Shown here: positions 38,144 to 49,256 of the stretch, one piece after another
Layout: every line of letters begins with the position of its first letter
Numbering within the stretch: position 1 is the first letter of the stretch
Source of the DNA: Streptomyces sp. WM6386
Lineage (GTDB): Bacteria; Actinomycetota; Actinomycetes; Streptomycetales; Streptomycetaceae
Length of the DNA stretch: 64,000 nt
NCBI RefSeq assembly: GCF_000972385.1
Contig: NZ_JXTE01000003.1
Coordinates: forward strand, 148,764-212,763
Direction of reading: 5' to 3'
Notes under the pieces: generated by a model
What the model was told of the DNA's origin: nothing
The model's database searches: none
The model's input: only the letters and a program-made list of their open reading frames with translations
Program-made: the position numbers and the translations under genes

Positions 38144-40207
38144 TCAATCTTCAGTGGATGCACTACTGATTTCGCAGGCGTCAAGGCCTTGTTTCGCAGG
38201 ATCAGGCTGTTCCGGTTCCGGTTCCGCCTCCGAAAACTCCTCTCCCAGCAGCCGCTCGGCGGCCCCTCGGTGCAGCCCCGCGGCGGCCGGATCGCCCAGG
38301 TGTTCCAACGTGTCGGCCAGCCTCAACTGGAGCGCGGCCTGCAGCCGTACGTCCTCGGCCCGCCGCGCCCATTCGACGGCCTCCTGGCAGGTGCGCAGCG
38401 ACTCCTCGGGCCGCCCCGCGTACTCCTGGACGCGCGCGAGTTCGCTCAACGCCCGTGCGTGGGCGGCCACATCGCCGTTCTTGCGGTGCCCGGCGACCGC
38501 GGCCCGCCACCCGCGCAACGCCTCGCCGTAGCGGCCCGCATAGGTGTGCGCCGCGGCGATACGGCCGTACAGCCGCGCCGCGTCCGCTCGCTCGTCCCGG
38601 GCCAGCCGCTGGGCCAGGGCGCGACCGAACCAGTCGGCGGCCCGGTCGTAGTCCGCGAGCTCCAGATGCACGCCGCCTACGGATTCCATCGCGCGACCGG
38701 TCGCATACGGGTCATTCGCTTCGCGCCCGGCGTCCAGCGCGGCCCGGTACCGGCTCAGCGCCTCCTGCGTGCGACCGGTCTGCGCGTCCAGGTCCCCGAG
38801 GTTCAGCAGCGCCGCCGCCTTCTCCCGGGGCAGCTCCCGGCGCTCGGCCACATCCAGCACGAGCCGGTGCAGGCCGTACAGGTCGGCTGCCGCGGCCTGG
38901 GTGCCGAAGTGCGCGGCCATCGCCCTGACCAGCTGGGACATCAGACGGCGGGCGAGCGTGTCGAGCTCCCCGTCGGCGACGGCCAGGCGGGCCGAGGCCA
39001 GCAGGGCGGACCTGCGGATGCGCAGCCAGTCCTCGGCGGCCCGGGGGCTGGGGAAGCGCAGGGAGCGGGACATGCCCTGGAGCTTCTCGCGGGCCTCGGG
39101 GCTGTCGGTCTCGGTGATCGCGCGGGACGACTGCAGGAGCCGTACGGTCCGCTCCAGCATCCGGGCGCGGGCCAGCTGGACCTCGCCGGGGCGGTCCTGG
39201 GTCTCGGTGAGCGCCTTGAGCAGGGGGTGTAGACAGCCCGGCACCACGTACTGCGGCAGCGGCGACTCCACGGCGTGCAGCAGACCGAGTCCGACGAAGT
39301 CGTCCAGGGTGGTGCGGGCACCGCCCACCGAGCAGCCCGCGAGGGCGGCGGCGGTGTGCGGGTCGACCAGGCCCGCCGGGGCGAGGGAGAGCAGTCGCAG
39401 TATCCGGGCGGCGGGGCCCGGCAGGGCGGAGTAGGCGAACCGGAACACGCGGCTGAGCGGGGTTCCCTCGTCACCCTCCGTGTGCAGCTGCTTGGCGAGG
39501 TCGGCGACGGCGGCGTTGGGGCGGGCGGCGAGCCAGCCGCCGGCGAGCATCATGGCGGCGGGCTGGGCCTGGCACTCCTCGACGAGGCCTTCCGCGGCCC
39601 GCGGGTCGACGGTGATGCGGACCGAGCCGGTGGAGCGGCTCAGCAGCTCCAGGGCGGACTTGGTGTCGAGGCCGCCGAGCGTGCAGGGCCGGACGTCGGA
39701 GATACCGGTGAGCGGACCGCTGGAAACGGCCACGACCAGGCACTCCGGGGTCTCCGGCAGCAGGGCGTCGACCTGGTCCGCGCTCACCGCGTCGTCGAGC
39801 AGAAGCAGGGCGCGCCGGTCGGCGAGGGCGTCGCGGAGGGCTGCCGTCAGGTCGTCCTCGGAGGCACCGGCCGGCGTCGGAAGGTCCAGGGCGGCGAGGA
39901 GTTCGCGGGCGGTGTGCTCGACGGGGACGGGGGTGCCGTCGGGCTCGCTGAGCCGGGCGCGCAGCACTCCGTCGTCGTAACGCTCCGCGACCTTCCGTAC
40001 GAGCTCCTCGGCGAGCGCGGTGCGGCCGGAGCCGGGTCTGCCCGCGATGAGCAGCACGCGCGCGCGGGGGGCCTTCTTCCCGGAGAGGGTGTCGAGGCCC
40101 GCTCGCTCGATGTCGGCGAGCAGCTCCTTCAACTCCCGTGTCCGGCCCAGGAAATGACCCTCGACCGACAGCTGAACGCCGCCTGTGTCCACCGCCTGAT
40201 CCGTCAC
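38144..40207 (-). CDS. ATPase-TPR protein (NB-ARC-like), regulator-type
   Basis: About 687 residues. N-terminal STAND/NB-ARC-like ATPase (VLLIAGRPGSGRTALAEELV), in which Walker A carries Arg at the usual Lys position, and ALLLLDDAV as Walker B. A winged-helix-like region follows, then TPR repeats in the C-terminal third (EKAAALLNLGDLDAQTGRTQ). No DNA-binding domain is fused. It is conserved at this place beside ald and pyrG in Streptomyces. Start GTG at 40207 after GGGAG; GTG at 40216 is also possible. Confidence 0.8.
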   Translation of the reverse strand: MTDQAVDTGGVQLSVEGHFLGRTRELKELLADIERAGLDTLSGKKAPRARVLLIAGRPGSGRTALAEELVRKVAERYDDGVLRARLSEPDGTPVPVEHTARELLAALDLPTPAGASEDDLTAALRDALADRRALLLLDDAVSADQVDALLPETPECLVVAVSSGPLTGISDVRPCTLGGLDTKSALELLSRSTGSVRITVDPRAAEGLVEECQAQPAAMMLAGGWLAARPNAAVADLAKQLHTEGDEGTPLSRVFRFAYSALPGPAARILRLLSLAPAGLVDPHTAAALAGCSVGGARTTLDDFVGLGLLHAVESPLPQYVVPGCLHPLLKALTETQDRPGEVQLARARMLERTVRLLQSSRAITETDSPEAREKLQGMSRSLRFPSPRAAEDWLRIRRSALLASARLAVADGELDTLARRLMSQLVRAMAAHFGTQAAAADLYGLHRLVLDVAERRELPREKAAALLNLGDLDAQTGRTQEALSRYRAALDAGREANDPYATGRAMESVGGVHLELADYDRAADWFGRALAQRLARDERADAARLYGRIAAAHTYAGRYGEALRGWRAAVAGHRKNGDVAAHARALSELARVQEYAGRPEESLRTCQEAVEWARRAEDVRLQAALQLRLADTLEHLGDPAAAGLHRGAAERLLGEEFSEAEPEPEQPDPAKQGLDACEISSASTED

Positions 40208-40368
40208 GGGCCACACTCCCGTCCCACCGCACGCGCAAGCCCGCCGGGACTCCGGTTCGGGCAGTTTCAGAGCCTAGTTCACGCTCTGCAACGTTCCGTG
40301 AGGAGCGCGGCGGACACGTCGCCCGATCGGATCAGCCGATGGTCACACCACAGGTGGTCTTCGTGTGT

Positions 40369-40995
40369 TCAGGCTTCGAACGGGCGTGCCGGCCATGGGG
40401 CATCCGCGGGCCGCAGGGCGTCGAGGCCGTCGCCGTTCTGCACGGCGATCAGTGAAAGCACGCCCACGACCAGGCAGTTGTTGTGCAGCTCACCGGCGAG
40501 TACACCCCGTACGAGCTCGTCGACGGGCACGCGCGCGTACTCCAGGTCGATCTCCTCGTGCTCGACCTCGAAGCGCTCACCGTCGGCCTCCGACAGACCG
40601 CGGGCGAGGAAGATCCGCACGGCCTCGTCGCAGCCGCCCGCCGTGGTGTAGACGTCGGTCAGCACCCGCCAGTCCTCGGCCTTGACGTGCGCCTCCTCGT
40701 ACAGCTCGCGCTGCGCGGCGTGCAGCGGGTTCTCGCCGGGCACGTCGAGCAGACCGGCCGGGATCTCCCACAGCTTCTGGCGTACGGGATGGCGGTACTG
40801 CTTGATCAGCAGGACCCGGCCGTCGTCGTCCAGGGCGAGGACACCGACCGAGCCCGGGTGGACCTGGTAGTCGCGGCGGACGACCTTGCCGTCGGGCATG
40901 ACCACGTCGTCCGTGCGGACGGAGGTCTTGTTGCCCACGAAGGGGGTCTCCGTCGCCCGGATCTCCCATTCCTCGGGGGTGTCCTTGATCGTCAT
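40369..40995 (-). CDS. NUDIX hydrolase, ADP-ribose pyrophosphatase-like
   Basis: About 208 residues. The fold matches ADP-ribose pyrophosphatases (Mycobacterium Rv1700 type). The box is GLLDVPGE then RELYEEAHV: the usual Gly before the final hydrophobic residue is His here. ATG at 40995. It sits directly downstream of pyrG, as Rv1700 does beside Rv1699. Substrate is inferred. Confidence 0.85.
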   Translation of the reverse strand: MTIKDTPEEWEIRATETPFVGNKTSVRTDDVVMPDGKVVRRDYQVHPGSVGVLALDDDGRVLLIKQYRHPVRQKLWEIPAGLLDVPGENPLHAAQRELYEEAHVKAEDWRVLTDVYTTAGGCDEAVRIFLARGLSEADGERFEVEHEEIDLEYARVPVDELVRGVLAGELHNNCLVVGVLSLIAVQNGDGLDALRPADAPWPARPFEA

Positions 40996-41018
40996 GCCCT
41001 GCCCTTCCACACGTTCAA

Positions 41019-41058
41019 GAAAAAAACCGGGGTGCGACCTTGAAGGTACGCACCCCGG
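41019..41058 (-). terminator. Intrinsic terminator after pyrG with a T-tract
   Basis: Arms CCGGGGTGCG (41027-41036) and CGCACCCCGG (41049-41058), with a loop that itself can pair (ACC/GGT). On the minus strand the hairpin is followed by a run of seven Ts. A complete hairpin-plus-T-tract terminator of this kind is uncommon in Streptomyces. Confidence 0.9.
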
Positions 41059-41078
41059 CAACCGTACAAGCTGGTGTG

Positions 41079-42728
<1,650 letters not shown>

Positions 42729-43241
42729 GGCCAAGACGGGGCTCCCGTGGTCGCGATCTGGGGTGCGGGGCGGCGCGGCAACCGGAGATCTCCGGCGTCG
42801 CCGTCGCTGCGGTCGGGGGTTTTATCCACCACCGGTCCACGGGCTACCAGGGTATCAGCGCCTCAGCGAGATGGCTTCCGGCCACGCTCCGCGCACGCGT
42901 CGACACAGACGCGTACACGTCTCATGGTTCTCACCCGTTGCTCACCCGATCGGCCCATCCGCGTTGCCCGGAGCGGCACACAGATCATCTACGTGCGTCG
43001 TATCCTGCTCGGACATTCCCTGCCGAGCCCGGCCGGCCACACGGCACCACCCCCCGCCCGTAAGCACCGGAACAACGTGAGCTCGTCAGTTCGTTGAGTA
43101 AAGATTGTCGTTTTGCCTCGCAGCCGAACGGCTGCTTTGCTTCACCGCTCAACGACGCATTACAACGACCCCTTGACCGCAAGAGCGACAGCCCCCTTTT
43201 TTCCTCGGGGGGGCGACGTGGCCGTTCGACTGGAGTTGCAC
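42729..43241. other. Intergenic region between pyrG and the GH15 gene
   Basis: 513 bases without a supportable gene. It holds the divergent pyrG and GH15 promoters. The stretch 43075-43195 is clearly AT-richer than its surroundings (runs such as TAAAGATTG and TTTTTTCC) and probably contains the GH15 promoter. No long palindrome or known riboswitch was seen, and no CTP-dependent attenuator hairpin with a C-run was recognised. Confidence 0.5.
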
Positions 43242-45044
43242 GTGGCCGGGCGCATCGAAGACTACGCACTCATCGGAGACATGCAGACCGCGGCTTTGGT
43301 CTGCCGGGACGGCACGGTGGACTGGCTGTGCCTGCCCCGCTTCGACTCCCACGCCATCTTCGCCGGTCTGCTGGGCACCGAGGAACACGGCTTCTGGAGA
43401 CTGGGCCCCGCGCACGCGGCCGACGCGGAGCCGCCCACCGCGGCCCGGCGCACCTATCGCGGCGACTCGCTGATCCTGGAGTCCGAGTGGGACACCCCGC
43501 GCGGCACGGTCCGGGTCACCGACTTCATGCCCCCGCGTGACGGCGCCCCGCAGCTGATCCGCATCGTGGAGGGCGTCTCGGGCCGCGTCCCGATGCGCTC
43601 CGCGCTCAGGATGCGCTTCTCCTACGGCCGGGTCGTGCCGTGGGTGCACAAGCACGACGGTCGTACGGTCGCCGTCGCGGGCCCGGACTCGGTCTGGTAC
43701 GACACCGAGTGCGAGACCTACGGCAAGTCGCTGACCACGTACTCCGACTTCACGGTCGCCCCGGGTGACCGGATCGCGTTCACCATCTCGTGGGAGCCCT
43801 CGCACAAGCAGCCGCCGCCGCTTCCGGAGCCGGAGCAGTCGCTGGAGGCGACCGAGGAGTTCTGGCGGGACTGGGTCGATCACTGTACGTACCACGGCCC
43901 CTACCGCGAGGCCGTCGTCCGCTCCCTGATCACACTCAAGGCCCTCACGTACGCGCCGACCGGCGGGATCGTCGCCGCCCCCACCACCTCGCTGCCCGAG
44001 GACATCGGCGGTGTCCGCAACTGGGACTACCGCTACACCTGGCTGCGCGACGCCGCGATCACGCTGTCCTCGCTGCTGCGCACCGGCTACCGCGAGGAGG
44101 CCCGCGCCTGGCGCGAGTGGCTGCTGCGCGCGGTCGCGGGCGACCCCGAGAACCTGCAGATCATGTACGGCATCGCGGGCGAGCGGGAGTTGGGCGAGGC
44201 CGAGCTGGACTGGCTGCCCGGCTACGAGAACTCCGCCCCGGTCCGGGTCGGCAACGGCGCCGCCCACCAGCTCCAGCTGGACGTGTACGGCGAGGTCACC
44301 GAGGCCCTGCACCTGGCCCACATGACGGGCCTGGCCCGCAACGACTACGCGTCCCTGCTCCAGCTCAAGCTCATCCGCTACCTGGAGGACCACTGGGACG
44401 AGCCGGACGAGGGCATCTGGGAGGTGCGCGGCCCGCGCCGGCACTTCGTGCACTCCAAGGTGATGGCGTGGGTCGCCGTCGACCGCACCATCAAGCTCAT
44501 CGAGTCCGGCGACGCGGACGGCCCGCTGGAGCGCTGGCGCGAGCTGCGCGAGGACATCCACCGGGACGTGTGCGAGAGGGGCTACGACAAGGAGCGCAAC
44601 ACCTTCACACAGTCGTACGGCTCCAAGGAGCTGGACGCCTCCCTGCTGCTCATCCCGCAGATGGGCTTCCTGCCGCCGGACGACAAGCGTGTGATCGGCA
44701 CCATCGAGGCGATCCAGCGTGAGCTGTCCACGCCCGACGGCTTCATCCTGCGCTACCCGACCGAGGGTGAGAGCGAGGGCGTCGACGGTCTGCCGGGTGA
44801 CGAAGGGGCCTTCCTGGCCTGCTCGTTCTGGATGGCGGACGACCTGGCGATGATCGGCCGCGTGGACGAGGCCCGCAAGCTCTTCGAGAAGCTGCTGGCC
44901 CTGCGCAACGACCTCGGGCTGCTCGCGGAGGAGTGGGACCCGGTCCTGCAGCGCCAGGTCGGCAACTTCCCGCAGGCTTTCAGCCACGTTCCGCTCATCG
45001 ACACCGCGCTGCGGCTGACGGCGTCGGGAGCGTACGGAGGCTAG
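43242..45044 (+). CDS. Glycoside hydrolase family 15 (glucoamylase/trehalase-type)
   Basis: About 600 residues. N-terminal super-sandwich domain (RIEDYALIGDMQTAALV) and an (alpha/alpha)6 catalytic domain (RNWDYRYTWLRDAAITLSSL). The acid/base candidate residues lie in GIWEVRGPRRHF and LAEEWDPVLQRQVGNFPQ. It probably hydrolyses alpha-glucans or trehalose in the cytoplasm; no signal peptide is seen. GTG at 43242 has GGAG six bases upstream; a GTG at 43218 is also possible. Confidence 0.9.
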   Translation: MAGRIEDYALIGDMQTAALVCRDGTVDWLCLPRFDSHAIFAGLLGTEEHGFWRLGPAHAADAEPPTAARRTYRGDSLILESEWDTPRGTVRVTDFMPPRDGAPQLIRIVEGVSGRVPMRSALRMRFSYGRVVPWVHKHDGRTVAVAGPDSVWYDTECETYGKSLTTYSDFTVAPGDRIAFTISWEPSHKQPPPLPEPEQSLEATEEFWRDWVDHCTYHGPYREAVVRSLITLKALTYAPTGGIVAAPTTSLPEDIGGVRNWDYRYTWLRDAAITLSSLLRTGYREEARAWREWLLRAVAGDPENLQIMYGIAGERELGEAELDWLPGYENSAPVRVGNGAAHQLQLDVYGEVTEALHLAHMTGLARNDYASLLQLKLIRYLEDHWDEPDEGIWEVRGPRRHFVHSKVMAWVAVDRTIKLIESGDADGPLERWRELREDIHRDVCERGYDKERNTFTQSYGSKELDASLLLIPQMGFLPPDDKRVIGTIEAIQRELSTPDGFILRYPTEGESEGVDGLPGDEGAFLACSFWMADDLAMIGRVDEARKLFEKLLALRNDLGLLAEEWDPVLQRQVGNFPQAFSHVPLIDTALRLTASGAYGG

Positions 45045-45095
45045 ACGCTCCGCCGGAGAAGCCGTGGAGGCCGTCGCGGTCCTCTGCGGTTTCGT

Positions 45096-45135
45096 GGTGG
45101 CTGGTCGCGCCGTTCCCCGCGCCCCTTCGGGGCGC
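45096..45135 (-). repeat. Dispersed intergenic repeat, family A copy 2 (inverted)
   Basis: Reads GCGCCCCGAAGGGGCGC, then GGGGAAC, then CGCGACCAGCCACC on the minus strand. It holds a perfect hairpin and lies between the co-oriented GH15 and FAD-oxidase genes, so it could terminate the GH15 transcript. Confidence 0.75.
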
Positions 45136-45182
45136 TCAGCCTAGGCTGAGATGGAACAAATCCCTTCTCGGAAGGGGTGGCC

Positions 45183-46565
45183 ATGGCTTCCCTCTCGAAG
45201 GCGGGCGCGGCCCTCACCGCGCTCCGCGAGGATCTGGTCGGCGACGTGTTCGCCCCGGGGGATCCGGGCTACGACGAGGCCCGAACGGTCTTCAACGCCA
45301 TGATCGACCGCCGCCCTGCGGTGATCGCCCAGTGCGTGGACGAGACCGACGTCGTGCGGGCCGTGCGCTTCGGGCGTGATCTCGACCTGCCGATCGCGGT
45401 GCGCGGCGGCGGACACAGTGTGGCGGGCAGCGCGCTCAACGACGGGGGGCTGGTCGTCGACCTGCGGCACATGCGTGCCGTCGGCGTCGACCCCGCGACC
45501 GAGGCGGTACGGATCGCGGGCGGCGCCACGATGAGCGACCTGGACCGGGCCTGCGAGCCACACGGCCTCGCCACCACGGGTGGGCGGGCGTCCACCACCG
45601 GGGTCGGCGGCTTCGTCCTGGGCGGCGGCTCGGGCTGGCTGGATCGCTGGTGCGGACTCGCCGTCGACAACCTGCTCGGCGTCGAGCTGGTCACCGCGGA
45701 CGGCTCGAAGGTCCATGCGAGCGCCGACGAGAACCCGGAACTGTTCTGGGCCCTGCACGGCGGCGGAGGCAACTTCGGCATCGCCACCGCACTCACCCTG
45801 AAACTGCACGAAATGCCCGAGTTCTCCATCGCCTTGCTGCTGTACCTCCCGGAGCACGGCCCCGAGGTCGCCCGCACCTATCGCGACCTGATCGCGGTGG
45901 CCCCGGACGAGGCGAGCGGCGGCGTGATCTACCTCACCGGCCCGCCCGAGGAGTTCTGCCCGCCTCAGCTGCAGGGCACCCTGCTGTGCGGCGCGCTGCT
46001 GACGTACGCCGGCCCCGAGGCGGACATGCGCAAGCTGGCCGAGCCGCTGCTCGCACTGCCGCACGAGGCGGAGATCGTCGGGGCGATGCCGTACGCCGAC
46101 GTCCAGTGCATGCTCGACGATCCGCCGGGGATGCGGAACTGCTGGTCGGCGGAGTACCTGACCGGCGCCCCCGACGACTTCCTGGACGTCTTCTGCTCCC
46201 GGGCTCGGTCCATGCCCGTGCCGACCGGCAGCATCCACGTGCTGTTCCCGCTGGGTGGAGCGATATCCGCCGGTCCGCACGAGTACCCGGTGCCTTACCG
46301 GGACGCGCCATGGGCCGTGCACCCGTTCGCGATGTGGGAGGACCCGTCCGACGACGAGCGGGTCGTCCAGTGGGTACGGGACGTCCGCACCGATGCCCAG
46401 CCGTGGAGCACGGGCGCGGTCTACCTCAACTTCATCGGCGACGAGGGCACTGAGCGGGTCGTGGCGGGCCTCGGTCCCGAAAACGCGCGACGGCTGGCGG
46501 AGGTGAAGCGAGAGTTCGACCCCGACAACGTCTTCCGCTTCAACCACAACATCAGACCTGCCTGA
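45183..46565 (+). CDS. FAD-binding oxidoreductase, berberine-bridge-like (BBE)
   Basis: About 460 residues. PCMH-type FAD domain with PIAVRGGGHSVAGSALNDGG, whose His is the usual covalent FAD attachment site, and RASTTGVGGFVLGGGSGWL, where the second (Cys) attachment residue of bicovalent members is absent. The C-terminus has the BBE motif VYLNFIGDEG and FDPDNVFRFNHNI. It oxidises sugars or natural products with oxygen. ATG at 45183 after AAGGGGTG. Confidence 0.88.
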   Translation: MASLSKAGAALTALREDLVGDVFAPGDPGYDEARTVFNAMIDRRPAVIAQCVDETDVVRAVRFGRDLDLPIAVRGGGHSVAGSALNDGGLVVDLRHMRAVGVDPATEAVRIAGGATMSDLDRACEPHGLATTGGRASTTGVGGFVLGGGSGWLDRWCGLAVDNLLGVELVTADGSKVHASADENPELFWALHGGGGNFGIATALTLKLHEMPEFSIALLLYLPEHGPEVARTYRDLIAVAPDEASGGVIYLTGPPEEFCPPQLQGTLLCGALLTYAGPEADMRKLAEPLLALPHEAEIVGAMPYADVQCMLDDPPGMRNCWSAEYLTGAPDDFLDVFCSRARSMPVPTGSIHVLFPLGGAISAGPHEYPVPYRDAPWAVHPFAMWEDPSDDERVVQWVRDVRTDAQPWSTGAVYLNFIGDEGTERVVAGLGPENARRLAEVKREFDPDNVFRFNHNIRPA

Positions 46566-46593
46566 GCTACGGAGCCTGACGGAGGGCGGCCGG

Positions 46594-47547
46594 TCAGCGG
46601 CGGTCGGGAGCGAGCGCCGTCAGCGTCCGCTGCCCTCCCGGGTCGCCCGCGGTCGCCGGGACCAGGGCGATCTCGTCGAGCCCCGCCTCGGCGTAGGCCT
46701 CGATCCGCGCGTGTACGGCGTCCAGGTCGCCGACCAGGCCGACCGTGGCGGCGGCTTCCGGCGGAAGGGCCCGCACCAGGGTGTCCCGGTCGGCGCCGGA
46801 CGCGGCCAGCTCCACCGCCTCGCCGAACCCCGCGTCGGCGAAGACGTCGCTGTAGCCCGTCACGGTCAGGTATCCGGCGATGCTGCCCAGCACCTGCGCG
46901 AGCGACTCGGGTGCCGGATCGAGAGCCGCCGGCAGCCAGGCGGCCAGCGCGGGCGGCGTACGGCCCGCCTTCTCGGCCGCCCTGTCCAGCGCGCCGCGCA
47001 GTTCCCGCACCTGCTCCGGGGAGACGACGTCCAGCAGCATGCGGTCGGCGTGCGCGGCGGCCGTGTCGATGGCGCGGGGGCCGAACGCGGCCACGGTGAG
47101 GAGGCCGCCGGGCGCCGGCAGGCGGCGCCGGAAGGCACCGACCTGTGCGCCGGGCAGGGCGTGCAGATGACGCCGTACGGCCTCGGCGCTCTCCTCCAGC
47201 ACCGCCGCGGGTCGCACGCGGGACCGCCCGTGCACTCCCTCCACCACCCGCTTGCTGGACGTCCCGAGCGCCACCCCGGCCGGGCGCCCGGTGACCGCGG
47301 CGACCGAGGCGGCGCCCCGGGCGATGGAGTACGGGTCGCGCACGTTCACCGGCACCGGCCCCGCCGTCACGGCGACCCGCTCGGTGGCGCCGCCGATGGC
47401 CGCGGCCAGGACGAAGGAGTCCCATGTCGGCCCCTCCCCCGCCCACACCTCCCGGTACCCGAGCCGGTCGGCGGTCACCGCCACCCGCACCGGCTCCTCG
47501 ACCGGACTGTCGTCCTCCCGGGCCACGGCCACCACGCTGAAGTCCAT
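46594..47547 (-). CDS. LLM-class flavin-dependent oxidoreductase (F420/FMN, luciferase-like)
   Basis: About 317 residues, TIM barrel of the bacterial luciferase-like family. Motifs: ADRLGYREVWAGEGPTWDSF, RVAVTAGPVPVNVRDPYSIA and GVALGTSSKRVVEGVHGR. Likely uses F420 or FMN; substrate unknown. ATG at 47547. Divergent from the PucR gene across 80 bases, which suggests that PucR regulates it. Confidence 0.87.
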   Translation of the reverse strand: MDFSVVAVAREDDSPVEEPVRVAVTADRLGYREVWAGEGPTWDSFVLAAAIGGATERVAVTAGPVPVNVRDPYSIARGAASVAAVTGRPAGVALGTSSKRVVEGVHGRSRVRPAAVLEESAEAVRRHLHALPGAQVGAFRRRLPAPGGLLTVAAFGPRAIDTAAAHADRMLLDVVSPEQVRELRGALDRAAEKAGRTPPALAAWLPAALDPAPESLAQVLGSIAGYLTVTGYSDVFADAGFGEAVELAASGADRDTLVRALPPEAAATVGLVGDLDAVHARIEAYAEAGLDEIALVPATAGDPGGQRTLTALAPDRR

Positions 47548-47627
47548 GCACGCGCGCGTACCCGGTGATCGTCCCCGCAACCGCTCGGTGATGTCCTGGA
47601 TGGTCGCGCGCGGGTAGCGTCCGGCTC

Positions 47628-49256
47628 ATGGACAGCAGATTCGACAGCCAGGGCGCCGGTATCACCGTTCAGCGGGCGCTGGAGCTGCCCGGCCTGCGCA
47701 GCGGCCTCCCCGAGATCCTCGCGGGCGCCGACCGGCTGCAGCGGCCGGTGCGCTGGGTGCACGCGGGTGAGGTGCCCAACATCGCCTCCCTGCTGAAGGG
47801 TGGCGAACTGCTGCTGACCACGGGCTACGGGCTCGGTACCCGTCCGGCCGAACAGCGCGCGTTCGTCCGCACCCTGGCCGAGCGTGGCATCGCGGCCCTG
47901 GTCGTCGAACTCGGCCCGCGCTTCACCCGCCTTCCGGCGGCCCTGGTCGACACGGCCCGCACGACCGGGCTGCCACTGGTCCAACTGCACCGCGAGGTGC
48001 CGTTCGTGACGGTGACGGAGGAGATCCACACCGAGATCGTCAACGGCCACTACGCCCTGCTCCAGCGGGCCGAGGAAGTGCATCGCCGCTGTACCGAGGC
48101 CCTGTTGGGGGGCGGCGGGGTGCCCCAGGTGCTGGGCATCCTGGCCGACTTCAGCGACAACCCGGTCTTCCTGGAGACGACCGACGGCCAGCTGCTGTAC
48201 GCCGCCGGGGCCGGCCCCGAGGGCGCGGATCCGCTCCAGGTGTGGGAGGGGCTGCGGAGCCAGCACAAGGACACCCCGCCGGCCGGTTCCGTGCTGGTGG
48301 ACGTGCCGGGCGGCGGCCCGGGCACGGGTTCGGTACGGGCGCGGCTGGTCCTGCTCCCCGTACGCGCTCCCCTCGTCCCTGTGCACCGGATGGCGGCCGA
48401 GCGGGCCGCGGGCATCCTCGCCGTGGTGCTGATGCAGGCGCGGCAGGAGGAGGAGCTGGCCGCGCGGGGCCGGGGCGACTTCCTGACCGACCTCGCCGAG
48501 GGCCGTATCGCCGCCGAGGACGCGCCCGCGCAGGCGCGCGTGCTGGGCTTCAAACCGGGAACCAGTCCGTTGCTGCCGGTGGTGATGCGGCTCGGCGACG
48601 CCCTGTCCCCCGGCGGCGGCTGGGCGGTGCTGGCGCGGGCGGTGTCGGAGGAACTGGCCGCCGTGGGGGTTCCGGTCCTGCTGGGGGTACGACCGGTCGA
48701 GGGCCGCGTCCTGGTGCTGCTGGGCCTGCGCTCGGAGTCGGAGCGGGCGGCGGTCGCGGACCGGGTCGCGGCGGCGCTGCGGGCGGGGGTGGAGCGGGCC
48801 GGGATGCAGCGGCCGGGGGCACAGCCGCCGGTGGTGGTCGTCGGTGTGGCGGGCGGCTGGGCGGCGGCTTCGGCGGGGCTGCGGCACGCCGCGGAGACGG
48901 CGACCGCTGCGCAGGGTCTGTCGGACCGGCCCTGGTACGACGCCCGCCGTCTCGACATCGACCTGCTGCTGTGGCGGCTGCGCGACCATCCGGACCTCGC
49001 GGCCTTCGTCGACCGTGCGATCGGCCCGGTCCGCGATCACGACCACCGCTCCAGGCCACCGCTGCTGCCCACCCTGGAGACCTACCTCGCGCACGCGGGC
49101 CGCAAGGCGGAGACGGCACGCGAACTGCATCTGAACCGGCAGACGCTCTACAACCGCCTCGCACGCATCGGCGAGTTGCTGGGCACCGACCTCGACGACC
49201 CGCAGACGGTACTGGCGTTGAGCCTGGCGCTGAGAGCCCGCCGGCACGTCCTTTAG
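47628..49256 (+). CDS. PucR-family transcriptional regulator
   Basis: 542 residues. The N-terminal PucR sensor domain (GITVQRALELPGLRSGLPEI, NIASLLKGGELLLTTGYGLG), GGDEF-like middle, and C-terminal helix-turn-helix (HLNRQTLYNRLARIGELLG). Members regulate purine, polyamine or amino-acid use. ATG start. It is convergent with the glycosyltransferase, overlapping by 4 bases. Confidence 0.9.
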   Translation: MDSRFDSQGAGITVQRALELPGLRSGLPEILAGADRLQRPVRWVHAGEVPNIASLLKGGELLLTTGYGLGTRPAEQRAFVRTLAERGIAALVVELGPRFTRLPAALVDTARTTGLPLVQLHREVPFVTVTEEIHTEIVNGHYALLQRAEEVHRRCTEALLGGGGVPQVLGILADFSDNPVFLETTDGQLLYAAGAGPEGADPLQVWEGLRSQHKDTPPAGSVLVDVPGGGPGTGSVRARLVLLPVRAPLVPVHRMAAERAAGILAVVLMQARQEEELAARGRGDFLTDLAEGRIAAEDAPAQARVLGFKPGTSPLLPVVMRLGDALSPGGGWAVLARAVSEELAAVGVPVLLGVRPVEGRVLVLLGLRSESERAAVADRVAAALRAGVERAGMQRPGAQPPVVVVGVAGGWAAASAGLRHAAETATAAQGLSDRPWYDARRLDIDLLLWRLRDHPDLAAFVDRAIGPVRDHDHRSRPPLLPTLETYLAHAGRKAETARELHLNRQTLYNRLARIGELLGTDLDDPQTVLALSLALRARRHVL

